Positions 8,586 to 20,560 of a stretch of 64,000 nucleotides of DNA are shown in pieces (position 1 is the stretch's first letter; each line of letters opens with the position of its first letter). Location of the stretch: contig JANYFL010000046.1 of the NCBI GenBank assembly GCA_025362735.1, positions 1-64,000 of the forward strand. The letters are read 5' to 3'. The notes under the pieces are model-generated. The model saw only the letters and a list, made by a program, of their open reading frames with translations, made no database searches and was not told the DNA's origin. The position numbers and the translations under genes are program-made. The DNA comes from Betaproteobacteria bacterium. GTDB lineage: Bacteria > Pseudomonadota > Gammaproteobacteria > Burkholderiales > Burkholderiaceae_D.

Positions 8586-11066
8586 TTGCTGAATCTGAAG
8601 ATTTCCCGCTCGCTTCTTGAACCACAAGCTGTCAACACCTCGCAGGTTTCAGGCATCAATCTGACCCTGTTGCTGCTTTCCGTTCTGCCACTCCTGATTG
8701 GACTCACGGGTTTGATCGGTTGGCAGTTTGATATTCCCCAGTTAAAAAGCGTGATCCCGGGAGCAGTGGAAATGAAGGTCAATACAGGGATCGGACTGGT
8801 CCTTGCCAGTTTCGCCTTATTGATTTTCGGTCACTCATCAATCGCACGACTTCAATCTGTCGGCGTCATCCTGGCATTGATCGTTGCGTTGCTTGGAGTG
8901 ATGACCGCTCTTGAATACGCGTTGAAATGGAATCTTGGGATTGATGAATGGCTGTTTCGAGACCAGGCCAAAGCCTTCAATTACTTCCCGGGAAGAATGT
9001 CACCCTATACAGCAGCCTGCTTTATTCTGATTGGCTCGGGCCTGCTCTTTTCCGTTCACGGCAAAGGACGTAAATGGATCACTGGCGCTGCGCTAGTGGT
9101 ATCCGTCATTGCGACGATCAGTTTATTAAGCTATTTTTGGAACGCAACCGAATTAACGACGGACCGATGGGCACCGCCCATCGCCATCCATACCGCATTT
9201 GCTTTGCTATTACTGGGGATCGGCATTATTCAAATCAACCAACAAAAAGATTTAGCCGCCCCTGTTGTTACGCAAACTTCAATATGGTCTATAGAAAAAA
9301 AAGTTCTTGCCGGTTTTGTGTTTGCGCTTTTACTGATCTTGATATTGGGTGGTTATACCTATCGTTCAACCGTTGAGTACGCCAAGTCCGCTGAATGGGT
9401 TGACCACAGCCAGAAAGTCCGTACTGCCCTCAGTGAACTCAATAAATCGGTCATCGATGCTGAAGCCGCTCAACGTAACTACATCATTACTGGACTGGAT
9501 AGCCAGCTCGTTCAATATCAGGCGTCTGATGCTTTAGCGAGGGAGCAATACGCATTTTTATTAAATTTTGTCGCAGACAATCCTGAGCAACTCAACAATC
9601 TGAAGGATATGGGCGTCCTGATTGATCAACGGCTTAACGGTTTGTCGTGGGGGGTCAAGGTTTTTCAAGAGAAAGGCTTGGCATCAATCAGCACTGCTAT
9701 TGCCAATGGTCGTGGTCTTGAACTCATGCAAAAAATAAAAAATCTGTCACAAAGCATTGCCAAAGCCGAAGAAGGTCTCGGAAATGAACGTCAGGAAAAA
9801 TTAACCAACCGGGGCACCCTGACTTTAATTTCATTGCTATTCACCGTCACATTAGCAACCGGTGTTCTGGTCATGCTTTATCTGGGTGTGAGACGTGAAA
9901 TGTCAGCACGCAACCTTGCGGAAACCAATCTGGTTTCGACCAATCGTTTTCTGGATTCGATCTTTGAAAACATACCCAGCATGATTTTTATCAAGGACGC
10001 CAAGGAGCTGCGCTACGTCCAGCTCAATCGCGCGGGGGAAAATCTGCTTGGCGTTTCGCGTCAGGATTTGATTGGAAAAAATTATGATGATTTTTATCGA
10101 AAGGAAAAAGCAGAGGCTTTCTTTGCCAGAGATCAAGAGATACTAAAAACGGATCGTATCGTTGACATTCCCGAGGAGACGGTCTTTGTTCCTAACAAAG
10201 GTAAACGCTACTTTCACACCATCAGAATTCCGCTGCACGATACAGAAGGAAATCCCACTTATCTGCTTGGCATGACCGAGGACATCACTGAACGCAAACT
10301 GGCGGAAGAAAAAATCAAAGCGCTGAATGTGGCATTGACCGAGCGTGCAGCAGAAGTTGAAGCGTCCAATAAAGAGCTTGAATCATTTTCCTATTCAATT
10401 TCGCATGACCTGCGTGCGCCGTTACGCCACGTTCAAGGTTATGTCCAAATGCTGCTGGAAGATTGCGGTGACAGCCTGCCAAGCGAACCCCAGCGCTATC
10501 TGGATGTCATTGCCAAGTCCAGTCAGGAAATGGGCGAACTGATTGACAATCTGTTGAATTTTTCCCGTATGAGCCGGACCGTCCTGCACAAAGAAAAAGT
10601 TGACTTGACCTCCATCATTCAGGACGCCATTGCCGGTCTTGAAATGTCAACACAGAATCGAAATATTGAATGGCGTATCGGTCAACTCCCAAAGGTCTTC
10701 GGAGATCAAGCCATGTTGAAACAGGTACTGGTTAACCTGATCAGCAATGCGATCAAGTACACTGCACCGCGTGACCCGGCCATCATTGAAATCGGCCTCA
10801 AGGACCAGGATGAACGTTGGTCTACGATGTATGTCAAGGACAATGGCGTTGGTTTCGAGATGCAGTATGCAAGCAAACTTTTCGGAGTTTTTCAGCGCTT
10901 GCATCGTGCGGATGAGTTTGAAGGAACCGGCATCGGCCTTGCGAATGTACAACGTATCATCAACCGTCATGGTGGAAAGATCTGGGCCGAAGCTGAACTG
11001 AACAAAGGCGCCTGTTTTTATTTCACCCTGGCGAATCAGCCTGATTTTTTCGAGGAAACAGTATGA
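8586..11066 (+). CDS. Membrane sensor histidine kinase (CHASE3-PAS-HisKA-HATPase)
   Basis: This 826-residue kinase starts with TTG, supported by AGGAG eight bases upstream; no better ATG is seen. The first 260 residues hold about six or seven hydrophobic helices. A CHASE3 periplasmic domain follows (about 265-400), then another helix (about 412-435), a PAS domain (about 455-575), a HisKA box SISHDLRAPLRHV with phospho-acceptor H607, and an HATPase domain (NLISNAIKYT; KDNGVGF; GTGIGLANVQRII). The kinase core is of the phytochrome/Rcp1 type. It overlaps the response-regulator gene by four bases (ATGA), so the two proteins are almost certainly a pair. The signal sensed is unknown. Confidence 0.92.
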   Translation: MLNLKISRSLLEPQAVNTSQVSGINLTLLLLSVLPLLIGLTGLIGWQFDIPQLKSVIPGAVEMKVNTGIGLVLASFALLIFGHSSIARLQSVGVILALIVALLGVMTALEYALKWNLGIDEWLFRDQAKAFNYFPGRMSPYTAACFILIGSGLLFSVHGKGRKWITGAALVVSVIATISLLSYFWNATELTTDRWAPPIAIHTAFALLLLGIGIIQINQQKDLAAPVVTQTSIWSIEKKVLAGFVFALLLILILGGYTYRSTVEYAKSAEWVDHSQKVRTALSELNKSVIDAEAAQRNYIITGLDSQLVQYQASDALAREQYAFLLNFVADNPEQLNNLKDMGVLIDQRLNGLSWGVKVFQEKGLASISTAIANGRGLELMQKIKNLSQSIAKAEEGLGNERQEKLTNRGTLTLISLLFTVTLATGVLVMLYLGVRREMSARNLAETNLVSTNRFLDSIFENIPSMIFIKDAKELRYVQLNRAGENLLGVSRQDLIGKNYDDFYRKEKAEAFFARDQEILKTDRIVDIPEETVFVPNKGKRYFHTIRIPLHDTEGNPTYLLGMTEDITERKLAEEKIKALNVALTERAAEVEASNKELESFSYSISHDLRAPLRHVQGYVQMLLEDCGDSLPSEPQRYLDVIAKSSQEMGELIDNLLNFSRMSRTVLHKEKVDLTSIIQDAIAGLEMSTQNRNIEWRIGQLPKVFGDQAMLKQVLVNLISNAIKYTAPRDPAIIEIGLKDQDERWSTMYVKDNGVGFEMQYASKLFGVFQRLHRADEFEGTGIGLANVQRIINRHGGKIWAEAELNKGACFYFTLANQPDFFEETV

Positions 11067-11512
11067 ACAAATTGCCACGCATTCTGCTGGTTGAAGACAA
11101 TCCCATGGATGCGGAATTAACACTCCGTGCATTAAGCACTTTTCATTTGGCCAATGAAATTCTGCATTTACGTGATGGCGCCGAAGCGCTCGATTTTCTA
11201 TTGAAACGCGGGCCGTATGCCGATCGGGCCAATGGCCAACCTGCCCTGGTTTTACTGGATCTGAAGATGCCCCGTGTCGATGGCATAGAGGTACTGCGCC
11301 AGATCAAATCCCACTCTGAACTAAAAACAATCCCCATTGTGGTCATGACTTCGTCGCGTGAAGACCGTGACTTGCTCACGACCTACCAGCTGGGTGTCAA
11401 CGCCTATGTCGTCAAGCCCGTCAAGTTCCAGGAGTTTCTGGAAGCCGTGCAACAAGTGGGCGCCTTCTGGGCCGTGTTGAATCAGCCTCCACCGAATAGC
11501 GTACAAAAATAG
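11063..11512 (+). CDS. Single-domain response regulator (Rcp1-like)
   Basis: The 149-residue protein is a lone receiver domain with acidic pocket E11/D12, phospho-acceptor D66 (LLDLKMPRVDG), MTSS switch and lysine in VVKPVK. No output domain is present. This Rcp1/CheY-like form, with insert RGPYADRANGQP, normally pairs with phytochrome-like kinases and acts by protein contact or phosphorelay. It overlaps the kinase gene by four bases. Confidence 0.93.
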   Translation: MNKLPRILLVEDNPMDAELTLRALSTFHLANEILHLRDGAEALDFLLKRGPYADRANGQPALVLLDLKMPRVDGIEVLRQIKSHSELKTIPIVVMTSSREDRDLLTTYQLGVNAYVVKPVKFQEFLEAVQQVGAFWAVLNQPPPNSVQK

Positions 11513-11570
11513 TCCGCCCTATTTGACTAAGGAAGTGCTGATTAAATCTACGACTACGAACCGTTGGTTC

Positions 11571-11735
11571 TTTCGACAAGCTCAGGACAGGCTCTGAGTG
11601 GTTTGGCTTTTTCCAGTGATTCAGAGCCTGTCATCCTGAACGCAGTGAAGGATCTCAGGTGCCGGGTATTTGAGGACCGTCCTCAGACATGATCAACTGA
11701 GATTCTTCGGCTGCGCCTCAGAATGACAATCCATC
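11571..11735. repeat. Intergenic palindromic repeat (GTCATCCTGA... type)
   Basis: GTCATCCTGAACGCAGTGAA from 11630 and the near reverse complement ending at 11727 (CTGCGCCTCAGAATGAC) form a long imperfect inverted repeat. A related half-copy TTCGACAAGCTCAGGA lies at 11573. Similar pieces occur at 16416-16450 and 28852-28903. These belong to a widespread family of interspersed palindromes. The 287-bp gap before tex holds nothing else but the tex promoter region. Confidence 0.7.
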
Positions 11736-11799
11736 CGGCATGCATAGCTGTTTGTGTCAAAATCGCGCCCTTCAGAAAGTTTCCCCTTAACCGTTTCAT

Positions 11800-14193
<2,394 letters not shown>

Positions 14194-14244
14194 GGCAGCA
14201 AATTGGCATCACTTTCAATGACAAGGACGACTACTTGAGAGGCC

Positions 14245-15402
14245 TCACTCGGGCCACCCAGGCGGAAGAACCAACATCTCTCGTGGTGACATGCCCGGGG
14301 TCTGAATCAACTCATCGTCTGCGAGACTTCTCGTCGGGAACCGACGCAGGCTTGATGGAGCAGGAAGTGTTGCCCAGGGATTTATATATAGGGTGCTTCG
14401 ACGCACTGCCACTGTGTACGGCGTCAGGTCATTGAAGAACCAAACCGCAGAAGACCGTCGATTCTGGGGGCCATGCGGGCCGCGCCAAGCGCCGTTCTGG
14501 ACACGTCGTGGACCTGCAAGCCCGGGGTGACCAATCACCTCTACCCACTGTTCCTCACCAAACAAGGCCTGTTCCTCGTCAATCGAATCGAGGTGAAAGT
14601 TGTCGAAGTTGATTGCTACAACGAGTGGGCGTGGCAGATCACCATACCAGTTTGCCTTGTGCGTCACCGCGTTCTTCAAGGGCTCCCACGCGTTGGTCCA
14701 ATGGACACCGTCACCCAACGCGCCGACGAGTTGAGACAGCGTTCCGCGGCGGGCCGGATCTGCGGGAATCGCTCGGAAGGTCAAAGCCCAGCCCTCATGC
14801 GACCAGTCAATTGTTGGCATGCTGTCCATGCCGTCTCGCCCGAGCATCGCACGCAGCGCATCTGCGTTCAGGGAGTTCAGCCATTCGTGGACCAAACGCG
14901 CAAGATTGCGTCCTGATGGTTGTGTAGTAGGGTCCCCATCACTGTCCACATCGAGATAGAAGGCGGTATGTGGCGATTGATTCAGTATGCCTAGGGTGGT
15001 CCGCTTGATTGCCTCGGCGGCACTATCTCTCCCGTCACGCGTCGAGGCAAGGACTGCTTCAAGGAAGAATTCCTCGCCTTCAGGGGAAACCACTAAGAAA
15101 TCTGGCCGCCTCGAAGTGCCAGTACCTGGGTCGGGATGCGGCAACAAACGAAAGCCCTGCCGCAACAGCCCTTCATGGAGGATCAGCTCAAACGACGCTG
15201 ACCGAAAATCGACTTCATTCCCTGACTGAATCCTAGTGATTGCTTTAGTCCGTTCCCGATCGGGGTAGTTGGCGACTGCGCCGTTGACGAACTCACGTAC
15301 GCGGGCGATCTCTGGCCTCGCGGACCGATTCAAGAATGCAAAATCCGTCTCGTTCGCTCTTTTAGGTGCGCTATCGGTTCTCACGAAGTTTGAAAATGGC
15401 AT
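14245..15402 (-). CDS. Unknown accessory protein with nuclease-fold-like core
   Basis: The product is 385 residues if started at the ATG at 15402; a TTG at 15462 would add 20 residues. No clear ribosome-binding site decides this. Around residues 70-125 the pattern FELILHEGLLRQGFRLLPHP, RRPDFLV and EFFLEAV resembles the core of PD-(D/E)xK nuclease-like proteins (helix, PD strand, then Glu strand), but the expected lysine is replaced (LEAV). Activity is therefore uncertain. It is flanked by a gene-poor stretch and a damaged toxin-antitoxin pair, which suggests acquired DNA. No membrane segments are seen. Confidence 0.65.
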   Translation of the reverse strand: MPFSNFVRTDSAPKRANETDFAFLNRSARPEIARVREFVNGAVANYPDRERTKAITRIQSGNEVDFRSASFELILHEGLLRQGFRLLPHPDPGTGTSRRPDFLVVSPEGEEFFLEAVLASTRDGRDSAAEAIKRTTLGILNQSPHTAFYLDVDSDGDPTTQPSGRNLARLVHEWLNSLNADALRAMLGRDGMDSMPTIDWSHEGWALTFRAIPADPARRGTLSQLVGALGDGVHWTNAWEPLKNAVTHKANWYGDLPRPLVVAINFDNFHLDSIDEEQALFGEEQWVEVIGHPGLAGPRRVQNGAWRGPHGPQNRRSSAVWFFNDLTPYTVAVRRSTLYINPWATLPAPSSLRRFPTRSLADDELIQTPGMSPREMLVLPPGWPE

Positions 15403-15690
15403 TCCTTTGACACCTAACGAGGCTTTATAAAAAACCAATTCGACGTAACCGAAGAGGGGCAAAGAGAACGAACCGAATAGAGATAGACATGATGTGAAGT
15501 GTGCCGTACTTTAATGAAGTCAAGCAAGCACCGAGCTAACGCGATGGCTTTCGCACACGTGACTTGAACGACCCTGCGTACGGAATCGGCACCTGAGCTG
15601 CATTGTTCTTCCTCAACTCTTCAGCGATTTTTGTGGTACTCCCCAAGAATTCACTTTATCCAAGCCGCTCCACGAGTTTCATTCGAGTTA
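15403..15690. other. Gene-poor spacer
   Basis: About 290 bp between the unknown protein and the vapB operator. I see no coding sequence, RNA gene or clear repeat. Confidence 0.3.
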
Positions 15691-15708
15691 TATTGTTGAC
15701 GAACAATA
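15691..15708. promoter_or_regulatory. Perfect palindrome before vapB (likely autoregulatory operator)
   Basis: TATTGTTGACGAACAATA has perfect seven-base arms around GACG and ends 22 bp before the antitoxin start. Ribbon-helix-helix antitoxins commonly bind such inverted repeats over their own promoter. The role is inferred. Confidence 0.6.
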
Positions 15709-15730
15709 CAGAAATCTGCATTATTTTTTC

Positions 15731-15976
15731 ATGAAAATCACTCTCGACATCAAGGATTCTTTGCTAGCCAATGCTAAAGCACTGGCCGCGCAAAAGCGAA
15801 CCAGCCTGACTCGACTGATCGAAGAGGGACTGGAACTTCGTCTTCGGTCTGCGCAGCCGACAAGCAAAGCACCCAAGCGAAAGATTCCGGTCTTTAATGG
15901 ACGTGGGGGCATGGTTGCGGGTGTCAACCCGGTCAGCAACAGAGCAATGCTGGACGCTGCTGACGATGACATCTGA
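15731..15976 (+). CDS. VapB-type antitoxin (ribbon-helix-helix)
   Basis: The 81-residue protein begins MKITLDIKDSLLANAKALAA and continues TSLTRLIEEGL, the strand-helix-helix pattern of a ribbon-helix-helix DNA-binding antitoxin. The tail (KIPVFNGRGGMVAGVNPVSNRAMLD) is the sort of disordered segment that wraps a PIN toxin. The toxin start ATG at 15966 overlaps its last codons. It seems intact although the toxin next to it is broken. Confidence 0.82.
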   Translation: MKITLDIKDSLLANAKALAAQKRTSLTRLIEEGLELRLRSAQPTSKAPKRKIPVFNGRGGMVAGVNPVSNRAMLDAADDDI

Positions 15977-16327
15977 TGTAAATGTTTTTGGGCTGAAGGT
16001 TCAAGCTTGAAGCTGATGCCGATGGTTGTTGCCAGTTTCCTGCGCTTGGTGACTAATCCACAGATATTTGTTCATCCGACACCCGTGCAAAATGCCGTGG
16101 ATTTCCTGGATGCCTTGTTTGCGGTACCGGGAGTTGAGATGCCTGAACTCGAATCGGAGTGGCCGATGTTACGTCAGCTCTGCCTGGAAAAAAATCTGAC
16201 CTCCAATGCGATTCCCGACGCATGGCTGGCGGCAGCAGTGATGCACATGAGCGAACACTTGTTGACCTTCGACACCGATTTCAAAAAACTGCTCAGAAAG
16301 TCGCAAGTAACGGTGCTGATCTCTTAG
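15966..16327 (+). pseudogene. VapC-like PIN-domain toxin with internal deletion and frameshift
   Basis: The gene begins at the ATG overlapping vapB and reads MTSDVNVF, the usual PIN start with the first catalytic Asp. It then runs out of frame to a stop at 16008-16010. The other frame resumes the family sequence just after this point (WAEGSSLKLMPMVVASFLRL) and continues through NAIPDAWLAAAV and LLTFDTDFKKLL to 16327. Full-length relatives should have about 30-40 more residues between these parts, including an acidic active-site residue. So a deletion removed that stretch and shifted the frame. A TTG at 16007 or ATG at 16016 could restart a short fragment, but it would lack the first acidic residue. 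Confidence 0.8.
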
Positions 16328-16415
16328 CAGGCATCAATACACCGCTCATGATCACCCAACATTGATCGGAATGATTTCCTGGTCGGTGATGAGCAATTCA
16401 AACTTGACCGCCCTA

Positions 16416-16450
16416 AGATTCTTCGTGCTTCGCACTCAGGATGAACGGGA
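16416..16450. repeat. Partial copy of the GATTCTTCG...CAGGATGA palindrome
   Basis: AAGATTCTTCG, TGCTTCGCA and CTCAGGATGA match one half of the palindromic repeat at 11630-11727. It lies in the gap between the vapC remnant and the GAF gene. Confidence 0.5.
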
Positions 16451-16571
16451 AATAGTTTGAAGTCTCGCAAAGTCTGCTGGATAGAGTTATGCTGGTACGC
16501 ACCTTATTCGTAGTCATTTTCATATTCTGATACGCTGAATAAAGCTTGCGAACTTAACGACGAGTGATCAG

Positions 16572-17339
16572 ATGACAAACATCCATCAGTTGACCCGACT
16601 ACATGATCTGGCTGCTTTTATCAATGACGAAGCCAATCTCAAGACGCATCTGGATGAGCTCGCCGCGCGTGCTGCAACGGTCACCGAGGCAAGCAACTGT
16701 TCCATCATGCTGTTGTCGGAAGGTGACGATCATGAGCCTCGGCTCAAACTCTGGGCCTCAACGCAGACGCTACCATCGGCGGCGTGGAATGAAACTCCTA
16801 GGCGTGGGGAGTCGATTGCGGGGCGGGTTCTGGAACAAGGCCAGGCCGTCCTGATTTCGGACATTGCAAAATCTGAATTTGCAGCTTTAGCGCGCTCCCA
16901 AAATCAGTCCAGGCAACCCGGCGGAAGTTTTATTTGCGCACCGATCAAGGTTGAAGGCAGCATCATTGGCGTCATCAATCTTTCCAACGATTCGAGCAAA
17001 TCGCCTTTTACTGAGGCTGACCTGGAAATCGTCGTCATCATGACGGCCCTGATCGGGAAATCCGTGCAAGTGGATCGCATGCAGATGCTGCTGCGTTCTC
17101 GAATTGCCCAGTTTACGCTGGCAAAATCCGAAAAGGAGGTAGCCAGCCAGTTGATCGTCGGGGCCATGCCACCCTCACGTGTCGCCAAATTACTGGCGAA
17201 ATCTTTTTACCGTGATCTGGCCGCCGCCGGTTTTGAATCCGGTCAGATTATTGAAGCGGCATCCGAAATCATTGCCCTCATCTCGACCGATGTAACCCGC
17301 GCTAAAAAACATCTGGCTAAGGACAACTCCAGGTCCTGA
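16572..17339 (+). CDS. GAF-domain protein
   Basis: The 255-residue soluble protein has one GAF domain at about residues 15-165 (CSIMLLSEGD; GESIAGRVLEQGQAVLISDI; FICAPIKVEGSIIGVINLS). Its C-terminal 80 residues are helical and unassigned. GAF domains bind small ligands or take part in signalling. It lies convergent to the large c-di-GMP phosphodiesterase gene with only 18 bp between, so a functional link is possible but unproven. Confidence 0.85.
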   Translation: MTNIHQLTRLHDLAAFINDEANLKTHLDELAARAATVTEASNCSIMLLSEGDDHEPRLKLWASTQTLPSAAWNETPRRGESIAGRVLEQGQAVLISDIAKSEFAALARSQNQSRQPGGSFICAPIKVEGSIIGVINLSNDSSKSPFTEADLEIVVIMTALIGKSVQVDRMQMLLRSRIAQFTLAKSEKEVASQLIVGAMPPSRVAKLLAKSFYRDLAAAGFESGQIIEAASEIIALISTDVTRAKKHLAKDNSRS

Positions 17340-17357
17340 TTCGGCCCCTTATTTCGA

Positions 17358-20045
17358 TCAATCCGTACGGGCGGGCCCCAGCAATTTCGCGATTTCATTC
17401 GCGGGTAAGGGACGGTTATAAAGATAACCCTGGGCCTGATTACAACCGAGCATTTTTAGCAAGGTCGCCTGCTCTTCTGTTTCAACACCTTCCGCGATCA
17501 CGGTAATTTTCAAGGTTCTGGCGAGGTTGATGATATTGGACACAATCGCCATGTGATCAGCTCTTTGCGTCATGCTTGAAATGAAGGCACGATCAATTTT
17601 GATGGCATCCAGTGGCAATTGTGTGATCTGACTGAGACTTGAATATCCCGTGCCAAAATCATCCATATAAATGTGAAGACCAGCAAGCCGCAGTTGCCGC
17701 AGCTTGTTTAAATTGCTTCCTGCATCCTGCGCGATAAAGCTCTCGGTAATCTCCAAGTCCACGCAAACGGGACCGCAATGCGTCACCTCCAGATCAAGCA
17801 ATTTGCTCTCTGGAATAATGGTTTCTGTTTGATCAAAGTGAATGTCCTGCTCGGGATAATCGGCCAATCCCAAAGTGGCAAAAACCATGGCCACAAAATT
17901 TTTCTTGTGTAACTGGACTTGAGAAACATTCACTGCAACTCTTGGAACGTTGAGTTGCATGGCGTCCCATTCGCGCATGTCACTGACCGCTTGCTCAATC
18001 ACCCAGCGCCCCGCTTCAATGATGAGTCCCGACTCTTCCAAAAGAGGAATGAATTCAGCCGGTGGGATCAGGCCACGGTCTGGGTCATTCCAGCGAAGCA
18101 AAGCCTCAAGACCCGTAATTTCGTTGGTCACCAGATCCACTTTGGTCTGGTAATGAAGTACAAATTGCTTTTGTTCAACGGCTCTGCGCAAACGGTTTTC
18201 CATATGCAAGCGATGACCGACGCGCTCGTTGATTTCACGAGCGTAGAACACATAGGTATCCGTCGTATCCTTGGCACGTTGCAAGGCTGCCTCGGCATTG
18301 GCTAACAAAATCTCAGCTGCATTGCCGTCTTCCGGAAACAGAACAATGCCGATCTTTGTTGCAGGACGTAACTCCATACCGTCAATGTCAAATGGCATGT
18401 GAAGCGCATTAAGAATATGCGTTTCCATCAGTGTGGCCAGAGCCGCACTGGACTGATCTGGAATGGCGACGGCGAAACGATCACCACTCAAGCGCGCAGA
18501 AATAGCCAACTCACCAAAAGTGCCCAGCAAGCGCTGCGCAAATTCTTTTAACAGATAATCTCCAGCGCCTCGGCCCAGGGTATCGTTGATATTTCTGAAC
18601 TGCTGCAAGTCGACGACCATGACGGCCAAGCCTTGATTCTTGTCGCCAAGTTTCGCAATGGTTTCGGCCAGTTGATCGGAAAAAAGCTCGCGATTCGCCA
18701 AACCGGTCAAGGTGTCAAAGCGGGAAACATAAGTCAGTCTTTCGAGCTGGGCAATATGGTCGAGTCCGAACGAAATATCAGCGGCCAGACCCTTCAGAAG
18801 TTTGACTTCATCGTCATTGAAAAAACCCGATTCGCGCGCATAGAGCACCATGACGCCAATCACTTCCCGGTTTACCAGGAGAGGTAACGCCGCCATTGAG
18901 CGGTAGCCTCGTTTCAGTAAACCCGTTTTGGCAACGATACGGCCATCGGTTTCAATACGATTGATGACGATTGGCTTTTTTGTTTGTAATACCTGATCGT
19001 GAATGGCGACAGGCGCATCTTTTTCTTCAGATGCCTGGTCAAAATCGCTGAGATAACCTTGCTCAGCACCAGACCAGGCGACTGGTTTAACCTGCGCTTT
19101 TTCTGGCTGGGTCAGTCCAATCCAGGCCATGACAAATTTACCGTGGATGACGGCTACGCGACAGACTTCACGAAATAACTCTTGCCGGTCACGGATACGA
19201 ACAATCGTGGAATTGATACCGCTCAAAACGGCGTGAATGCGACTTAAACGGGCAATCTTTTCTTGCTGTTCAATCCGTTCCGTTACATCGCGATTCGAAC
19301 CACGGTATCCAGTCACGCGCCCAATCGGATCCAGGAGTGGAAGAGCGCTGCTTTCAAGCCAGCGTAGTCCCCCATCCTTGCGCCGCCATCGCCATAGCTG
19401 GTTACGCCATCCCCGTTTTTCGGAAAGCGCAGTCAGGTAGTGTTGAAGAATGGTTTCTTGCAGGTCTTCCTTGATGTAGGTGATGGCCTTTTTGCCAATC
19501 AATTCATTGGGTACGTAGGCCAGTATTGTGCTGGCGGCAGGATTGCAATAGGTATAGCTGCCCTCTGCATCGGTTTCCCAAATCCACTCTTCTGTGGCCT
19601 CGGCGATGCTGCTAAAGCGCTCTTCGCTCACCTTGAGTTCGTCTTCGATACGATGGCGTGTCTCGCGCTCTTCTTTTTCACTCAAGGCACGCCGGATCGC
19701 GGGGACAAGCCGACCCCGATTGTCTTTCAGTACATAGTCGGTCGCCCCTCTTTTAAGGGCTTCTATGGCACGTTCTTCACCAATGGTTCCTGATACAAAA
19801 ATAAACGGGGTATCCGGAAGGTATTGCCTGGCAATTTGCAGGGCATCCATGCCACCAAAGCCGGGCAAAGAATAGTCCGAAAGAATCAGATCAGGAACAA
19901 ACTGATTGAGTGCAACTTCAAGATCGATGCGGGTATCCACGCGCAAAGCGTCAATGTCGAGTCCGCCTTTGCGCATGTCGCGAATCGCGAATTCCGCATC
20001 AAACGGCATATCTTCAACCAACAATACCTTGATGGGCTGACCCAT
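17358..20045 (-). CDS. REC-PAS-GAF-GGDEF-EAL protein, probable c-di-GMP phosphodiesterase
   Basis: With the start at 20045 (AGGAGAG just upstream) the protein has 895 residues. Domains in order: receiver with D57 (LILSDYSLPGFGG), PAS (about 145-255, TYCNPAASTILAY), GAF (about 275-430), a GGDEF domain whose signature is degenerated to SGDRF, and an EAL domain. The EAL domain keeps EALLRW, NVS, DLEITES, DDFGTGYSSL, KIDRAFI and VIAEGVET, so c-di-GMP hydrolysis is likely while cyclase activity is not. Between NVS and DLEITES there is an insert of roughly 25-30 residues compared with usual EAL domains. No DNA-binding or membrane segment is visible. Confidence 0.9.
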   Translation of the reverse strand: MGQPIKVLLVEDMPFDAEFAIRDMRKGGLDIDALRVDTRIDLEVALNQFVPDLILSDYSLPGFGGMDALQIARQYLPDTPFIFVSGTIGEERAIEALKRGATDYVLKDNRGRLVPAIRRALSEKEERETRHRIEDELKVSEERFSSIAEATEEWIWETDAEGSYTYCNPAASTILAYVPNELIGKKAITYIKEDLQETILQHYLTALSEKRGWRNQLWRWRRKDGGLRWLESSALPLLDPIGRVTGYRGSNRDVTERIEQQEKIARLSRIHAVLSGINSTIVRIRDRQELFREVCRVAVIHGKFVMAWIGLTQPEKAQVKPVAWSGAEQGYLSDFDQASEEKDAPVAIHDQVLQTKKPIVINRIETDGRIVAKTGLLKRGYRSMAALPLLVNREVIGVMVLYARESGFFNDDEVKLLKGLAADISFGLDHIAQLERLTYVSRFDTLTGLANRELFSDQLAETIAKLGDKNQGLAVMVVDLQQFRNINDTLGRGAGDYLLKEFAQRLLGTFGELAISARLSGDRFAVAIPDQSSAALATLMETHILNALHMPFDIDGMELRPATKIGIVLFPEDGNAAEILLANAEAALQRAKDTTDTYVFYAREINERVGHRLHMENRLRRAVEQKQFVLHYQTKVDLVTNEITGLEALLRWNDPDRGLIPPAEFIPLLEESGLIIEAGRWVIEQAVSDMREWDAMQLNVPRVAVNVSQVQLHKKNFVAMVFATLGLADYPEQDIHFDQTETIIPESKLLDLEVTHCGPVCVDLEITESFIAQDAGSNLNKLRQLRLAGLHIYMDDFGTGYSSLSQITQLPLDAIKIDRAFISSMTQRADHMAIVSNIINLARTLKITVIAEGVETEEQATLLKMLGCNQAQGYLYNRPLPANEIAKLLGPARTD

Positions 20046-20090
20046 TATGTCTCTCCTGCGTCCTGCAACTGCAATTTTCTGGATGTTCAA

Positions 20091-20502
20091 ACGAACACAT
20101 TACTTGTCGCTATGAGTGATGTCGGATCAAATTCGGCTTTCTTAAATAAACCATTGATCACTTAAAAAATCATTGCTTTGCAACAAATTTTTAAACCAAA
20201 TGCATTCACTCAAGATTAGTTTTTCTTATAGATAACACAAGATTTAGTGACTTGTGGTGACGTTTTGGGCGATCAGCAAGGTAGAAAGAAAAATAGAGCT
20301 TTAGTGAAATTTTTTTCCAATAATTGAGCTTATTTGATTGACTAATTCCTAGGAAAATTAACGAAAATCACTATGTTCTGACAGGAAAAAGCCATCCTCC
20401 GTCAGACATCATGAACAAAACGTTAAAAAGACGTGCGTTGAAAAGACAAAGGCTGATGTCTCAGGCCAAAACAGAAGTGGTTTCGCGTGGGTCTAAGGCG
20501 GT
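20091..20502. other. AT-rich intergenic region upstream of tRNA-Thr
   Basis: About 410 bp, strongly AT-rich around 20140-20400, between the divergent phosphodiesterase gene and tRNA-Thr. No coding sequence is convincing. It presumably holds the phosphodiesterase promoter. Confidence 0.35.
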
Positions 20503-20531
20503 TTGCCCGAAGGGAGCGAACCCCCTATAAT
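20503..20531 (+). promoter_or_regulatory. Sigma-70 promoter of tRNA-Thr
   Basis: TTGCCC at 20503-20508 and a perfect TATAAT at 20526-20531 are separated by 17 bp. The tRNA begins 30 bp downstream. Confidence 0.8.
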
Positions 20532-20560
20532 CGCCCCTCGTTCTGAATGCAAGGTTCAGA

